A stretch of 31,530 nt of DNA from a virus. The translations under genes were made by a program, and so were the position numbers. Below, piece after piece: positions 22,917 to 31,381 of this stretch. The stretch spans positions 1 through 31,530 of the IMG/VR virus record IMGVR_UViG_3300047276_000632, one strand, 5' to 3'. Numbering within the stretch: the stretch's first letter is position 1; the number at the start of each line of letters is the position of its first letter. The notes under the pieces were generated by a model. That model was given only the letters and a program-made list of their open reading frames with translations, searched no databases and was not told where the DNA came from.

Positions 22917-24401
22917 CTATTCTTGGAACGCCGCGGGCGATTGCATAACGCCGGTCTTAGTGACGCGGCGTGGATCGCTGTCCAGAATGAGCTCAAGGCT
23001 ATCGATCTTGGCGTTCATGGAGGCGATCTCAGCTAGTACTGCGTCAGGGTTGTGGCCTTGCCGTGCGATCGCTTGAGCCAGCGTCATTGTGCCAGACCGC
23101 ATGGCGAGTAGGTCCGCCATGGCGTCTTTCAGCGGATCGACCGCTTCGAAGCGCGGTGGTGACCATTCGACCGGGATACGGGGTTGCGCCAGCTTACCTG
23201 CCGCCCAGGCTTGCTCGGTGAACCAGTTCCATGTGGGTTGGCAGAGCATTGGGATGATGATCTGCCATTGCACCGCATCGATCAGGCGGCGGAACTCGAC
23301 GAGCCCAGCCCGAATGGATGAATAATTGACCTGGCTTAGGTCGCCAGTGAGCAACTCGTAGGGCATGCGGAACCCGGCGGCCACGACATGCAGCTGCGCC
23401 CGTAGCCATTCCGAGACACCGGCTGTGGTTGCGGGCTGGTTGAAGCGGATATCCTTCCCACCACGGGCATAGGCGATGAGGCCAGGCTCAAATTGCTCGA
23501 CCCTGTTGCCATCGGCATCGACGACCGATGGCGCGATGCCCTGTTCGCCTTCATCGGCGCCAAGCACAATGCCGACCACGCAGGCTTCGGTCTTTTTGCG
23601 AACGAGCTCCGCCTGCGTCCAATCATCAAGATCACGCAGAACCCGCATGACTGGCGTACCCCATGGTACGCCCCGAGCTTGGGTTCGCTGCTTCTCGTAG
23701 AGATGGGCGATGTCGCTCGCCGGGATCGCCAGGCTGTCGAGCCGGCGCCTTGTGGTGACAACCGTATCGCCCGGATGCTGCGCATAGAGCCAATAGGCTC
23801 GCCGTTGGCCGAGGCCGTTGAACTCGACCCCTTGTACGATCCGCCCGCCATCAAGGAGATCGCCGTTGCGGCTGGCGTCCAGCATATCAGCTTCGAGCAG
23901 TTGCAACTGCAGGGGTACGTCGAGCCCATCACTTGCCCGGCGCGGTCTGCGCCGGATTAGCACTTCGCCCGCTTCGACCATCTGTCGGCAGGCAAGCGTC
24001 TGGATCCCCAGGAAGTCGAGTTGCCCGTCAGCATCGCAGCGCGCCGACCAAGCCTCCCATAGGGCCGTAGCCTGCGCGTCGAGCTTGTCATTGCCGCTCG
24101 CAGCACGGGCGATGATGCCCGAGCCGATGATGTTGTTCACCAGAACCGACACCGCTTTCGCGGCGTGCGGGTTGTTCCGTACCAGGTCGCGCATGCGATC
24201 CCGGAGCAGGGCACCTGCGGTCCCGATCTCGCTATCGGCGGATGTACCAGCGCTACGCCAACCGTCAGTCCGTCGCCCCTTGGCCGCGCCATCATAGCCG
24301 CGGGTCAGGGCGTCAAGGCTGTCGCGGGCCTGGAGCCGTCTGAGCGCCGTGCGTGGCGCAACCGAGCCGATGGCGCGATCAAGCCACGTCACGCGGCCCA
24401 T
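22917..24401 (-). CDS. Portal protein (lambda GpB family)
   Basis: This 494-residue portal matches the lambda-type family. It carries NNPHAAKAVSVLVNNIIGSGI (about 75-95), LQLLEADML, the AHLYEKQRTQARGVPWGTPVMRVLRDLDDW segment (about 233-262) and the SYSS-like motif NYSSIRAGLVEFRRLID (about 357-373). It forms the dodecameric DNA entry ring of the capsid. Its ATG overlaps the gpW stop (ATGA). The C-terminal residues end before the mazF stop. Confidence 0.95.
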   Translation of the reverse strand: MGRVTWLDRAIGSVAPRTALRRLQARDSLDALTRGYDGAAKGRRTDGWRSAGTSADSEIGTAGALLRDRMRDLVRNNPHAAKAVSVLVNNIIGSGIIARAASGNDKLDAQATALWEAWSARCDADGQLDFLGIQTLACRQMVEAGEVLIRRRPRRASDGLDVPLQLQLLEADMLDASRNGDLLDGGRIVQGVEFNGLGQRRAYWLYAQHPGDTVVTTRRRLDSLAIPASDIAHLYEKQRTQARGVPWGTPVMRVLRDLDDWTQAELVRKKTEACVVGIVLGADEGEQGIAPSVVDADGNRVEQFEPGLIAYARGGKDIRFNQPATTAGVSEWLRAQLHVVAAGFRMPYELLTGDLSQVNYSSIRAGLVEFRRLIDAVQWQIIIPMLCQPTWNWFTEQAWAAGKLAQPRIPVEWSPPRFEAVDPLKDAMADLLAMRSGTMTLAQAIARQGHNPDAVLAEIASMNAKIDSLELILDSDPRRVTKTGVMQSPAAFQE

Positions 24402-24610
24402 CAGCGATCCCCGCGCGCGAAACCGGCAAGGCCGGCTACGGGAGCGCGATCGACCGCATCCCCGGCCAATTCGCGCTCGATCGTGCGGATCCGCGACAGC
24501 AGATCGGCGGCAGATCCGTATTCGACGGTCTTGCCCTCGTAGCTGACCCGCAGGGTGCCAGAGGCATATGCGCGCCGCAGGGCATTGAGTTCAGTTGTCG
24601 TCCAGCTCAT
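24401..24610 (-). CDS. gpW-like head completion protein
   Basis: This 69-residue protein starts MSWTTTELNALRRAYASGTLRVSYEGKTVEYGSAADLLSRIRTIERELAG. The pattern of a helix, a short basic beta-hairpin containing YEGKTVEYGS, and a second helix is that of the gpW head-tail joiner. The ATG at 24610 overlaps the terminase stop; a longer frame reaches 24643 but would overlap the terminase and lacks the family start. It is coupled to the portal gene by ATGA. Confidence 0.9.
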   Translation of the reverse strand: MSWTTTELNALRRAYASGTLRVSYEGKTVEYGSAADLLSRIRTIERELAGDAVDRAPVAGLAGFARGDR

Positions 24611-26628
24611 CGCAGCCATCCTTTGTCGACGCCAGAGAGCCAATCAGACCGGCGCTTGCCACCCAGGGAGGGCGCGCGCGCCAGCACACCGGCTGCGATC
24701 GATGTATCGGGTTTCATATCCAGTATTTGTTCGGGCATGGGCCCGACCTGATCCTCCAGGTCGCGCCATTTCTCATCCGCCCAGCGATCGGCGCCCGCGA
24801 TCCAGGCCGCCGCGCGGGCATAGACCCGGCAGTCGAGCACCTCGTTGCGCTCCCTGATTTTTTGCCATTCAAGCTTCTGGAAGCCTCGGCGTGTCTTCAC
24901 GCTGATTAACTGCTCAGCCACGAGCTGCTTGACCCACTCGGCCTCTAGCCCGCGCGGTAAGTGCACGTATCCTGCAGGGTATTGAGCACCCTCCAGAACT
25001 TCTTCATCAGTCGGCCGCACAAGGCGCAGATAGCGATAGGTCTCGCTCTTGAAGGTGGCGACCGCAACGGTCCAGAGCCGTGCCCCGCGTCGTAGTTTCC
25101 GACCCGCCTCGGTCACATCGACGAAGCTCGGGCCGAGGACGGGAGCGGTACGATTGAACCCTTCCACGCCTTTGAGCGTCGCCACCTGTCCGTGTCCCAT
25201 GGCCCGCGCCCAGGAATAGACCGCAGCCGACTCGTAACCCGTATCGATCCCAAGCTTGGCAAGGCCGAGCCTCGCGCCATGCGCGTGCGGCCAGGTTCGG
25301 TCCAAAAGTTTCGCCATTTCCGACCAGCATTCAGGATTATCAGGCCCACCATCGATGATGATGTGATCGACGAGCCAGCTCGTGAGCTCGCGTCCCCAAG
25401 CCCATACTGAAACTTCGATCCTGTCCTTCTGCACGTCGGCGCCAGCCGTGAGAAATAAACCACTCGCTGGGACGGTGCCGATCTGCCAATCCCCGCGCCG
25501 CTCATAGAGGCGCTGCCAGTCGGGCGCGTCTCCAGTCTCGATCCAGGTCTCGCCCAGAACGCCATTCTTGAAGCTGCGTCGGGCTTCGTCGTTTGCCTGG
25601 GCTGCCTCCCACATCCGGGCCAGCATCTCCCAACTCATCCATCCAACGGGTGAGTAAAGGGCCGATAAGTGAAAGCCAATTGTTCCTGGATCTGACGCTT
25701 GGGCCGTTGCGCGCCATTCTCCAGCGGCCAGCATAGCGATTTTGTGGTGCTCGACGATCGACCCATCGCAGGCTTCACATTCATAATGTACGGTCTCGGG
25801 CTTAGCCTTGTCCCAGCGCAGGCGCTCAAAGCGTAGCCATTGGCGATGCTGGCAATGCGGGCAGGGCACAAAAAAGCGCTGCTGGTCGGACGCCTCAAAT
25901 TCACGATCGATCCGCGATACACCCTGGATGGTCGGCGTCGAAGCGAGAAATATTTTTGATCGCCACGAGAAGGTCCTGGTGCGCGCCTCAGCAAGCGCCA
26001 CAGGATCACCTTCCTCATCGGCTGAGGGCGGATAGGCGTCTACCTCGTCAAGAAATAAATAGCGTGCCGGCATGGACCTGAGGCCAACGGCACTATTCGC
26101 ACCGGTAATAACGAGCAGGCCCGCCGGAAACTCTTTAGAAAGAACGGTATTGCCGGCGTCGCGGGCACGTGCTGGTTTGACGCGTTCACGTAATGCCGGA
26201 CTCTCGGCGATTAATGGCTCAATGCGCTGGCGCGAGAAGCGTTTGGCTAGCTCTACGGTTGGTTGTACCGAAAGCATAGGGCCGGGCGCGTGGTGGATAA
26301 CGTAGCCGATCCAGTTATTGCCAGCCTCAGTTGCGCCAACCTGTGCTGCCTTCATAAAGACGATACGCCGGGCCGGATGTGACGGCGACAGCGCATCCAT
26401 GATTGCGCGCATGTAGGGCGTCCGGTCAGTCCTGTAGCGCCCAGGCTCTGCCGAGGCGCGGGGACTTAGAAAGCGATGGCGATCGGCCCACTCGGAAACG
26501 GTAAGCAGCGGGTCGGGCGTGAGCCCGTCACGCCAGGACTGCCAGAGCTGCTCAGCGCCATCAAACCCCACACCCTCAGGCGAGTTCTGGTCGTATCTCG
26601 GTGAGCTCGCTGAGGTGGGCGCGGACAT
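24607..26628 (-). CDS. Large terminase subunit (GpA family)
   Basis: This 673-residue packaging ATPase-nuclease belongs to the lambda GpA family. Visible features are a variant Walker A (MKAAQVGATEAGNNW), a Walker B (ARYLFLDEVDAYPPSA), a CPHC...CEAC zinc-finger pair in the middle, and a C-terminal nuclease half including GIDTGYESAAVYSWAR. The ATG at 26628 was chosen because GGAGA lies just upstream; an earlier ATG at 26670 adds 14 residues. It overlaps the small terminase by 53 bases and the gpW gene by four. Confidence 0.95.
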   Translation of the reverse strand: MSAPTSASSPRYDQNSPEGVGFDGAEQLWQSWRDGLTPDPLLTVSEWADRHRFLSPRASAEPGRYRTDRTPYMRAIMDALSPSHPARRIVFMKAAQVGATEAGNNWIGYVIHHAPGPMLSVQPTVELAKRFSRQRIEPLIAESPALRERVKPARARDAGNTVLSKEFPAGLLVITGANSAVGLRSMPARYLFLDEVDAYPPSADEEGDPVALAEARTRTFSWRSKIFLASTPTIQGVSRIDREFEASDQQRFFVPCPHCQHRQWLRFERLRWDKAKPETVHYECEACDGSIVEHHKIAMLAAGEWRATAQASDPGTIGFHLSALYSPVGWMSWEMLARMWEAAQANDEARRSFKNGVLGETWIETGDAPDWQRLYERRGDWQIGTVPASGLFLTAGADVQKDRIEVSVWAWGRELTSWLVDHIIIDGGPDNPECWSEMAKLLDRTWPHAHGARLGLAKLGIDTGYESAAVYSWARAMGHGQVATLKGVEGFNRTAPVLGPSFVDVTEAGRKLRRGARLWTVAVATFKSETYRYLRLVRPTDEEVLEGAQYPAGYVHLPRGLEAEWVKQLVAEQLISVKTRRGFQKLEWQKIRERNEVLDCRVYARAAAWIAGADRWADEKWRDLEDQVGPMPEQILDMKPDTSIAAGVLARAPSLGGKRRSDWLSGVDKGWLR

Positions 26629-27121
26629 GCGTCTCCAGAATTTTTTGCATGGGATGGGGATCGACACCAAGCTCGGCTGCCATCAGCGCTGCAATACGAG
26701 CTGGCCAAGTGACCCATGTGTCACGTTCTTCGCGTGCAAGCCGGAAAACCAATGCCGTCGCACGCGAGCGTTCGATTAATTCGCCCTTCATGCGCTGTAG
26801 GCGTAGGCGCGCTAGATGTGCCTTTGCAATTTCATGAGCCGTACGGGCCTGAACGAAGGTAACATTGCCACTTGTTGGCAAGCCTTGTTCTTTCAAAGTC
26901 TCCCGCACAGAGCCAACAGCTGCCTCAGCGACTGGCTTTAGCCTCCTTGCGCCTTGCTTTGCGCGGCTGGGATCGGTGCTTCGCTCCCAAGCGCTATCTG
27001 CCTTGGCCAAGTCTATCGTCCCATCCGCCTCTACTGGTACGCGGCCAGCTTTAACGGCTCGAAGCACAGCGACATGGCTAACGCCGCGATGCCTAGCATA
27101 GGCGCGGATTGATAATCCCAT
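26576..27121 (-). CDS. Small terminase/DNA-packaging protein
   Basis: This 181-residue protein begins with a winged or helix-turn-helix segment (GLSIRAYARHRGVSHVAVLRAVKAGRVPV, about 2-30) followed by a basic linker and a helical region (QARTAHEIAKAHLARLRLQRMKGELIERSRATALVFRLAREERDTWVTWP) typical of small terminase-like proteins upstream of GpA-type terminases. It would bind the packaging start site. The ATG at 27121 begins the conserved HTH; an alternative start at 27136 adds five residues. A cos or pac site was not identified. Confidence 0.85.
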   Translation of the reverse strand: MGLSIRAYARHRGVSHVAVLRAVKAGRVPVEADGTIDLAKADSAWERSTDPSRAKQGARRLKPVAEAAVGSVRETLKEQGLPTSGNVTFVQARTAHEIAKAHLARLRLQRMKGELIERSRATALVFRLAREERDTWVTWPARIAALMAAELGVDPHPMQKILETHVRAHLSELTEIRPELA

Positions 27122-27220
27122 GATTAAAAGAGCCAAAAGAAAGAAATATTATTACACATCATTCGAGTTGGCTTCTGAGAAAAAGGAAGCATTCATCCGG
27201 GTACCAACAAGGAGATCCCG

Positions 27221-27442
27221 ATGAGAATATCCCATCATAAGGAAAGCGCCCATGAGGCTTTCATGAAATGCAAGATCGAGATCGACGCCATGTTGTCTCG
27301 TCTCAAAGGGGCCAGTGACGAGCATTTTGGTTACTCTCCCGATGAGATACATTGGGGCCATGTCGGGACGCTCGGGTATTACGCAGAACTGCTCAAGCGC
27401 ATTACCGACAGTGCCTTCCAGGAAGGCGAATACGCCGAATAA
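27221..27442 (+). CDS. Small hypothetical protein upstream of DUF3489 gene
   Basis: This 73-residue protein (MRISHHKESAHEAFMKCKIEIDAML...) has a strong AAGGAG ribosome-binding site eight bases before the ATG. It is acidic to neutral, helical by composition, with HWGHVGTLGYYAELL near the centre. I do not recognise its family. It lies on the plus strand, divergent from the terminase, and probably forms a two-gene accessory cassette with the DUF3489 gene 108 bases downstream; a divergent promoter region is expected at 27122-27220. Confidence 0.75.
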   Translation: MRISHHKESAHEAFMKCKIEIDAMLSRLKGASDEHFGYSPDEIHWGHVGTLGYYAELLKRITDSAFQEGEYAE

Positions 27443-27550
27443 TCAACTTCCCAGTGCATATGGCCCCGCGACTGTATGGGTCGGCGGGGATTCGAGGCGT
27501 GGCAACACCACGACGGTCGTGGCTCTTGCCCAGCTCGAAGGGAAACCAAC

Positions 27551-28183
27551 ATGCATCTCACTGATACCCAACGTATCATTTTGAACGTGGCATGCCAGCG
27601 TGCAGACCGTATGGTCCTGCCACTGCCGAAGACACTAAAGGGCGGCGCGGTCGCCAAGGTGATCGACAGCCTCTTGGCCAAAGGCCTGATCGCCGAAGTT
27701 CCTGCAGACCAAGGTGCGCTACCTCCATCAGTTGATGAAATGCTCTGGCGTGAAACTGAAAATGGTGAGCGCCTTACCTTGGTGACGACCCTCCTAGCCT
27801 TCGAGGTGTTAGCTATTGAGCCTGAGGGCAATCAGGCAATCGTAGAGCACAGTGGGGTGTCGATAGATGACAGCGCCATGATCGGTTCTGCCCCAGCCGA
27901 TCAGTCTATTGTCGCAGGAAAAATTGAAACCCAATCAGGCGATGCAGAGGTAGATCTGGAAAAATCAGGGCGTGGCAAGCGAGCGGCCAGCAAAAAAACC
28001 GATCTTGTCAGACTGCTTCAGCGTAATGAGGGTGCCACCATCAGCGAGATAAGCGCAGTTCTTGCCTGGCAACAGCACACTGTGCGAGGCGCTATCGCCG
28101 GTATCATCAAGAAGAAGCTCGGCCTGAAAGTGGTCTCCAAAAAAATGGATGCTCGCGGCCGGGTTTACCGTATTACGGCTTGA
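27551..28183 (+). CDS. DUF3489-domain protein
   Basis: This 210-residue protein has two recognisable parts. The first (about 1-80, LTDTQRIILNVACQRADRMVLPLPKTLKGGAVAKVIDSLLAKGLIAEV) resembles a winged-helix module. The C-terminal part (about 140-210, KTDLVRLLQRNEGATISEISAVLAWQQHTVRGAIAGIIKKKLGLKVVSKK) is the DUF3489 module, another winged helix. A polar linker separates them. AAGGGAAA precedes the ATG. Function is unknown; DNA binding is likely from the folds. It converges with, and overlaps by 11 bases, the end of the ParB/methyltransferase gene. Confidence 0.85.
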   Translation: MHLTDTQRIILNVACQRADRMVLPLPKTLKGGAVAKVIDSLLAKGLIAEVPADQGALPPSVDEMLWRETENGERLTLVTTLLAFEVLAIEPEGNQAIVEHSGVSIDDSAMIGSAPADQSIVAGKIETQSGDAEVDLEKSGRGKRAASKKTDLVRLLQRNEGATISEISAVLAWQQHTVRGAIAGIIKKKLGLKVVSKKMDARGRVYRITA

Positions 28184-29408
28184 CGCTGTTGAAGGGCTGG
28201 CCGGTAGTAGCATGTAGGGCGCTGCCGCCGGTGGCCTCTTGCCAACGTTGCACGATGACGTCCACGTATTTTGGGTCGAGCTCAACGAGCCGCGCGCGGC
28301 GTTCAGTCCGTTCGGCTGCTATCATGGTTGTGCCCGAGCCGCCAAAAAGATCAAGGACGATATCCCGGCTCTTTGAGGAGTTGCGTATGGCGCGTTCGAC
28401 CAGTGCTATCGGCTTCATTGTCGGATGAAGGTCATTTTTGGCTGGCTTATCGAAGAACCAGACGTCACCCTGATCGCGGGCGCCACACCAGTAATGATCG
28501 GCGCCATCCTTCCAGCCATAAAGGATGGGCTCGTATTGACGCTGATAATCAGCGCGGCCGAGCGTAAAAGTATTCTTTGCCCAGATGACGAAAGTCGACC
28601 ATTTGCCACCGGCTGCCCGAAAGGCCTTCTGCAGCGCGTCCAACTCTGAGGAAGACATGCAGACGTAGACCGCCCCCTTGGTGACGGTCAGCAGGTTGAC
28701 GCAGGCGTCGTAGAGAAAGGTCCCGAAATCATCGCCTAATGCGTCATTCAGGATTGGCCGGTCTTTACCTCGTAGCTTGTCTTTGGCCGAATTCGCGTAG
28801 TTCACGTTATAGGGTGGATCCGTAAAAGCCATATCCGCCAGCTCGCCCGCTAGCAGCTTTTCGACATCGCTCAGCACCGTAGCATCTCCGCACAGCACAC
28901 GGTGCTGACCACAGATCCAAATATCGCCTAGGCGGCTGATGGGTTCTGTTGGCGGCTCGGGCGCCTCATCGGCGCTTTGGACTTCCTCAAGGGGTGTCGC
29001 CAGGAAACGATCTAGATCGGCATCATTAAAACCAAGTAACTCAAGGTCGAATGCCTCCTCCTTGAGGGAGGCCAGCTCGGCTGACAGCATCTCCTCATTC
29101 CATCCCGCATTCAGCGCAATCTGGTTATCGGCGATCATGAGGGCGCGACGCTGGGTTGGTGTCAGATGCGCAAGCACGATCACTGGCGCCTCATGTAGGC
29201 CAAGCTTACGCGCAGCCAGGACGCGGCCGTGTCCGGCGACCAGGACGCCATCATCACCGACAAGAACTGGGTTCACAAACCCAAACTCGGCGATTGAGCC
29301 GGCAATCTGTGCGATCTGGGTCTCTGAATGGGTCCTGGCGTTACGGGCATGGGGAATCAGCCTGTCGAGTGGCCAGCGCTCGACCTGGGCGGCGAATTCT
29401 GAGGGCAT
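28173..29408 (-). CDS. ParB-domain/DNA methyltransferase fusion
   Basis: This 411-residue protein has an N-terminal ParB/Srx-like domain (RLIPHARNARTHSETQIAQIAGSIAEFGFVNPVLVGDDGVLVAGHGRVLAARKLG, about 15-70) and a C-terminal DNA methyltransferase of the beta (N6-adenine/N4-cytosine) class: motif IV TDPPYN (about 195) comes before the SAM-binding motif DLFGGSGTT (about 354-362). Such fusions are common in phages, where they may protect phage DNA against host restriction or mark packaging. It is the first gene of the packaging segment, transcribed leftward from the 312-base gap at 29409-29720. Confidence 0.93.
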   Translation of the reverse strand: MPSEFAAQVERWPLDRLIPHARNARTHSETQIAQIAGSIAEFGFVNPVLVGDDGVLVAGHGRVLAARKLGLHEAPVIVLAHLTPTQRRALMIADNQIALNAGWNEEMLSAELASLKEEAFDLELLGFNDADLDRFLATPLEEVQSADEAPEPPTEPISRLGDIWICGQHRVLCGDATVLSDVEKLLAGELADMAFTDPPYNVNYANSAKDKLRGKDRPILNDALGDDFGTFLYDACVNLLTVTKGAVYVCMSSSELDALQKAFRAAGGKWSTFVIWAKNTFTLGRADYQRQYEPILYGWKDGADHYWCGARDQGDVWFFDKPAKNDLHPTMKPIALVERAIRNSSKSRDIVLDLFGGSGTTMIAAERTERRARLVELDPKYVDVIVQRWQEATGGSALHATTGQPFNSVKP

Positions 29409-29446
29409 GGATCTTTCGTGGTCATCGGAGCTTAGGCCAAGGTCGT

Positions 29447-29562
29447 GGTAACCGAGGCCTAGCTAGGGGGAGGGGGTTACCAGCACGCAACAGGCAGAAA
29501 GACCCCCCAACTCTAGGGACTTAGTGCCTCGAGCCGGCGCTCAGGCCCGGTAACCGGTAACC
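29447..29562. repeat. GGTAACC repeats in the 312-base noncoding gap 29409-29720
   Basis: The heptamer GGTAACC occurs at 29447-29453, 29549-29555 and 29556-29562, with an inverted copy GGTTACC at 29475-29481. The gap (29409-29720) holds no gene; it would carry divergent promoters for the methyltransferase (minus) and Fic (plus) genes. The repeats look like regulator or packaging-protein sites; no clear -10/-35 pair was recognised. Confidence 0.55.
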
Positions 29563-29659
29563 TTGGTTTTAAGCCTGCCGGTAGCGAAATCTCGCGCCTT
29601 GCCCTCCCGCATTACTAGGGGGCAGGAAGGACCCGCGATATCAGATACTTAGTTTATTT

Positions 29660-29722
29660 GGGTGTAAACGGGTGTCGAATTGGGTTGCCTAAACGGGTGT
29701 ATTTGGGTGTATATTTGGGTAT
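29660..29722 (+). promoter_or_regulatory. GGGTGT iterons upstream of the Fic gene
   Basis: Four exact GGGTGT copies start at 29660, 29670, 29695 and 29705, with degenerate copies GGGTTG at 29682 and GGGTAT at 29717. Start-to-start spacing is 10 to 13 bases, about one helical turn, and the last copy touches the ATG. This is the form expected of an operator for a helically phased DNA-binding protein; the Fic protein itself has a C-terminal winged helix and could be the regulator. Confidence 0.7.
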
Positions 29723-30782
29723 GACGGACGCTGCGCTTAACACTAAGACCATCCTGATCACCCCGGAAATTCTCGGTCTGGTTGCCGAGATCGACGAGTT
29801 CAAGGGCGCATGGCGTGCTTTGGGCACCTTGGCGCCAGAGCGGCTTTCTGCGCTCCGCCGTGTCGCGACCATCGAAAGCATCGGCTCCTCTACCCGTATT
29901 GAAGGAAGCAAGCTCTCGGACCGGGAGGTTGAGCGCCTGCTCGCCAGTCTGGAGATCAAATCCTTCGCCACACGCGACGAGCAGGAAGTGGCCGGCTACG
30001 CCGAGGTGATGGAACTCGTCTTCCGCGCTTGGGAAGACATCGCGGTCACCGAAAATCACATAAAGCAGTTGCACCGTGATCTCCTTGTCCATAGCGAGAA
30101 GGACACATGGCATAGGGGCAGCTATAAGACTTCCTCCAACAGTGTCGCCGCCTTCGACGAAGATGGCAGGCAGATCGGCATCGTGTTCGAGACCGCGACG
30201 CCATTCGATACGCCTCGCCTCATGGCCGAGCTTGTCGGTTGGATAACATCGGAGCGCGAGCAGCGACACCTGCATCCGCTTCTTGTGATTGCGGTGTTCA
30301 CCGTGGTCTTCCTCGAAATTCACCCCTTCCAGGACGGAAACGGGCGGCTCAGCCGAATACTGACGACCCTGCTGCTGCTGCAGGCGGGCTACGCCTATGT
30401 ACCCTACAGCTCGCTGGAAAGCGTCATCGAGCAGAGCAAGGAGGGCTATTACCTTGCGCTTCGGCAAACGCAAGGATCAATACGCAGCGACGCACCGAAC
30501 TGGCAGCCTTGGATCATTTTCTTCCTGCGCGCGCTGCAGCAACAGATGAGGCGCCTCGCGAAAAAGATAGAGCGCGAGAAGATTGTGCTTTCGAGCTTGC
30601 CGGACCTAGCGTTACAGATTCTCGATCACGCTCGCGATCATGGCCGCGTGAGCATGGGTGAGGTTATTCAACTGACCGGCGTCAGCCGGAATACGCTGAA
30701 GCAGCAGTTTCGCCAGCTTGTCGATAAGGGACACTTGGCCAAGCATGGAGGGGGGCGAACGACATGGTACACGCTACCATGA
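29721..30782 (+). CDS. Fic-family AMP transferase with winged-helix C-terminus
   Basis: This 353-residue Fic protein has the full catalytic motif HPFQDGNGRLSR at 201-212 and an N-terminal inhibitory motif S57-T-R-I-E61-G62, the class II form in which the helix blocks the active site. Fic proteins with intact motifs usually transfer AMP or related groups to target proteins. The C-terminal part (about 300-353, HGRVSMGEVIQLTGVSRNTLKQQFRQLVDKGHLAKHGGGRTTWYTL) is a winged-helix DNA-binding domain. The ATG at 29721 was preferred to a TTG at 29658 that would be read through the iterons. It stands on the plus strand between the methyltransferase and the DUF6362-like gene, as a separately transcribed accessory gene. 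Confidence 0.93.
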   Translation: MTDAALNTKTILITPEILGLVAEIDEFKGAWRALGTLAPERLSALRRVATIESIGSSTRIEGSKLSDREVERLLASLEIKSFATRDEQEVAGYAEVMELVFRAWEDIAVTENHIKQLHRDLLVHSEKDTWHRGSYKTSSNSVAAFDEDGRQIGIVFETATPFDTPRLMAELVGWITSEREQRHLHPLLVIAVFTVVFLEIHPFQDGNGRLSRILTTLLLLQAGYAYVPYSSLESVIEQSKEGYYLALRQTQGSIRSDAPNWQPWIIFFLRALQQQMRRLAKKIEREKIVLSSLPDLALQILDHARDHGRVSMGEVIQLTGVSRNTLKQQFRQLVDKGHLAKHGGGRTTWYTLP

Positions 30783-30937
30783 TGCGTTGCGGCATACGCT
30801 ACTTCCTGCTGGCAAACTGGCCCGTAAAATACGGATAGATGAAAGCGACGCACGTCCCGCGAGCATATCCATTTGATGGCCTAAAACGCGCCGATTTGTC
30901 CAACACTAAAATGTACCGCACAATCGTCATCACATTA

Positions 30938-31381
30938 TCAAAAATTCCTTGACAAAAGCCTCGATCGTTCCAGCAGAAAGCGCTGCGACCATTTTGCTGA
31001 TATCGGCCGATGATTTAACCGCCACGTGATGATATTTACGGCGTAGTCCCAGCGACGATTGGCTGTGGTGCGTGCAATACCAAACCGCCAGCAGATCGCT
31101 TTCCACGGCGCACGCTCGGCGCGCATCCAGACTAGCTTAACATTCTCGACCTCGAGCCATCGCAACCAGGCGAGAGCTTCTTCCATACGTGTGATCGCAG
31201 CCGCCGTTGGCGGCGGCAGTCTCATTGGCTCTGGCGCTTGCCCGATTAGATCATCGAAATCAGTTTTCATTTTTGGCCAAGTATTGAAGTAGCCTTGGAC
31301 GCGTACTGCTGGCAGGCGTCGCATGACAGCAGCAGCCTCATTCAGCCGTTCTTCAACCAGCTCCGGCGTCCAATCATTCAT
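30938..31381 (-). CDS. DUF6362-like phage protein
   Basis: This 147-residue protein starts MNDWTPELVEERLNEAAAVMRRLPAVRVQGYFNTWP, has LPPPTAAAITRMEEALAWLRWLEVENVKLVWMRAERAPWKAICWRFGIARTTANRRWDYA in the middle (about 73-131), and ends with a basic tail. The central part ends in a helix-turn-helix-like FGIARTTANRRW, so DNA binding is plausible. It fits the DUF6362 type found upstream of terminase genes in alphaproteobacterial prophages. The ATG at 31381 has AGG six bases upstream and overlaps the end of the preceding gene by eight bases. Confidence 0.8.
   Translation of the reverse strand: MNDWTPELVEERLNEAAAVMRRLPAVRVQGYFNTWPKMKTDFDDLIGQAPEPMRLPPPTAAAITRMEEALAWLRWLEVENVKLVWMRAERAPWKAICWRFGIARTTANRRWDYAVNIITWRLNHRPISAKWSQRFLLERSRLLSRNF

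Noticed and set aside
29649-30473. A 274-codon minus-strand open frame opposite the Fic gene
   Set aside because: The plus-strand Fic protein has a complete catalytic motif; the antisense frame shows no domain and starts within the Fic gene.
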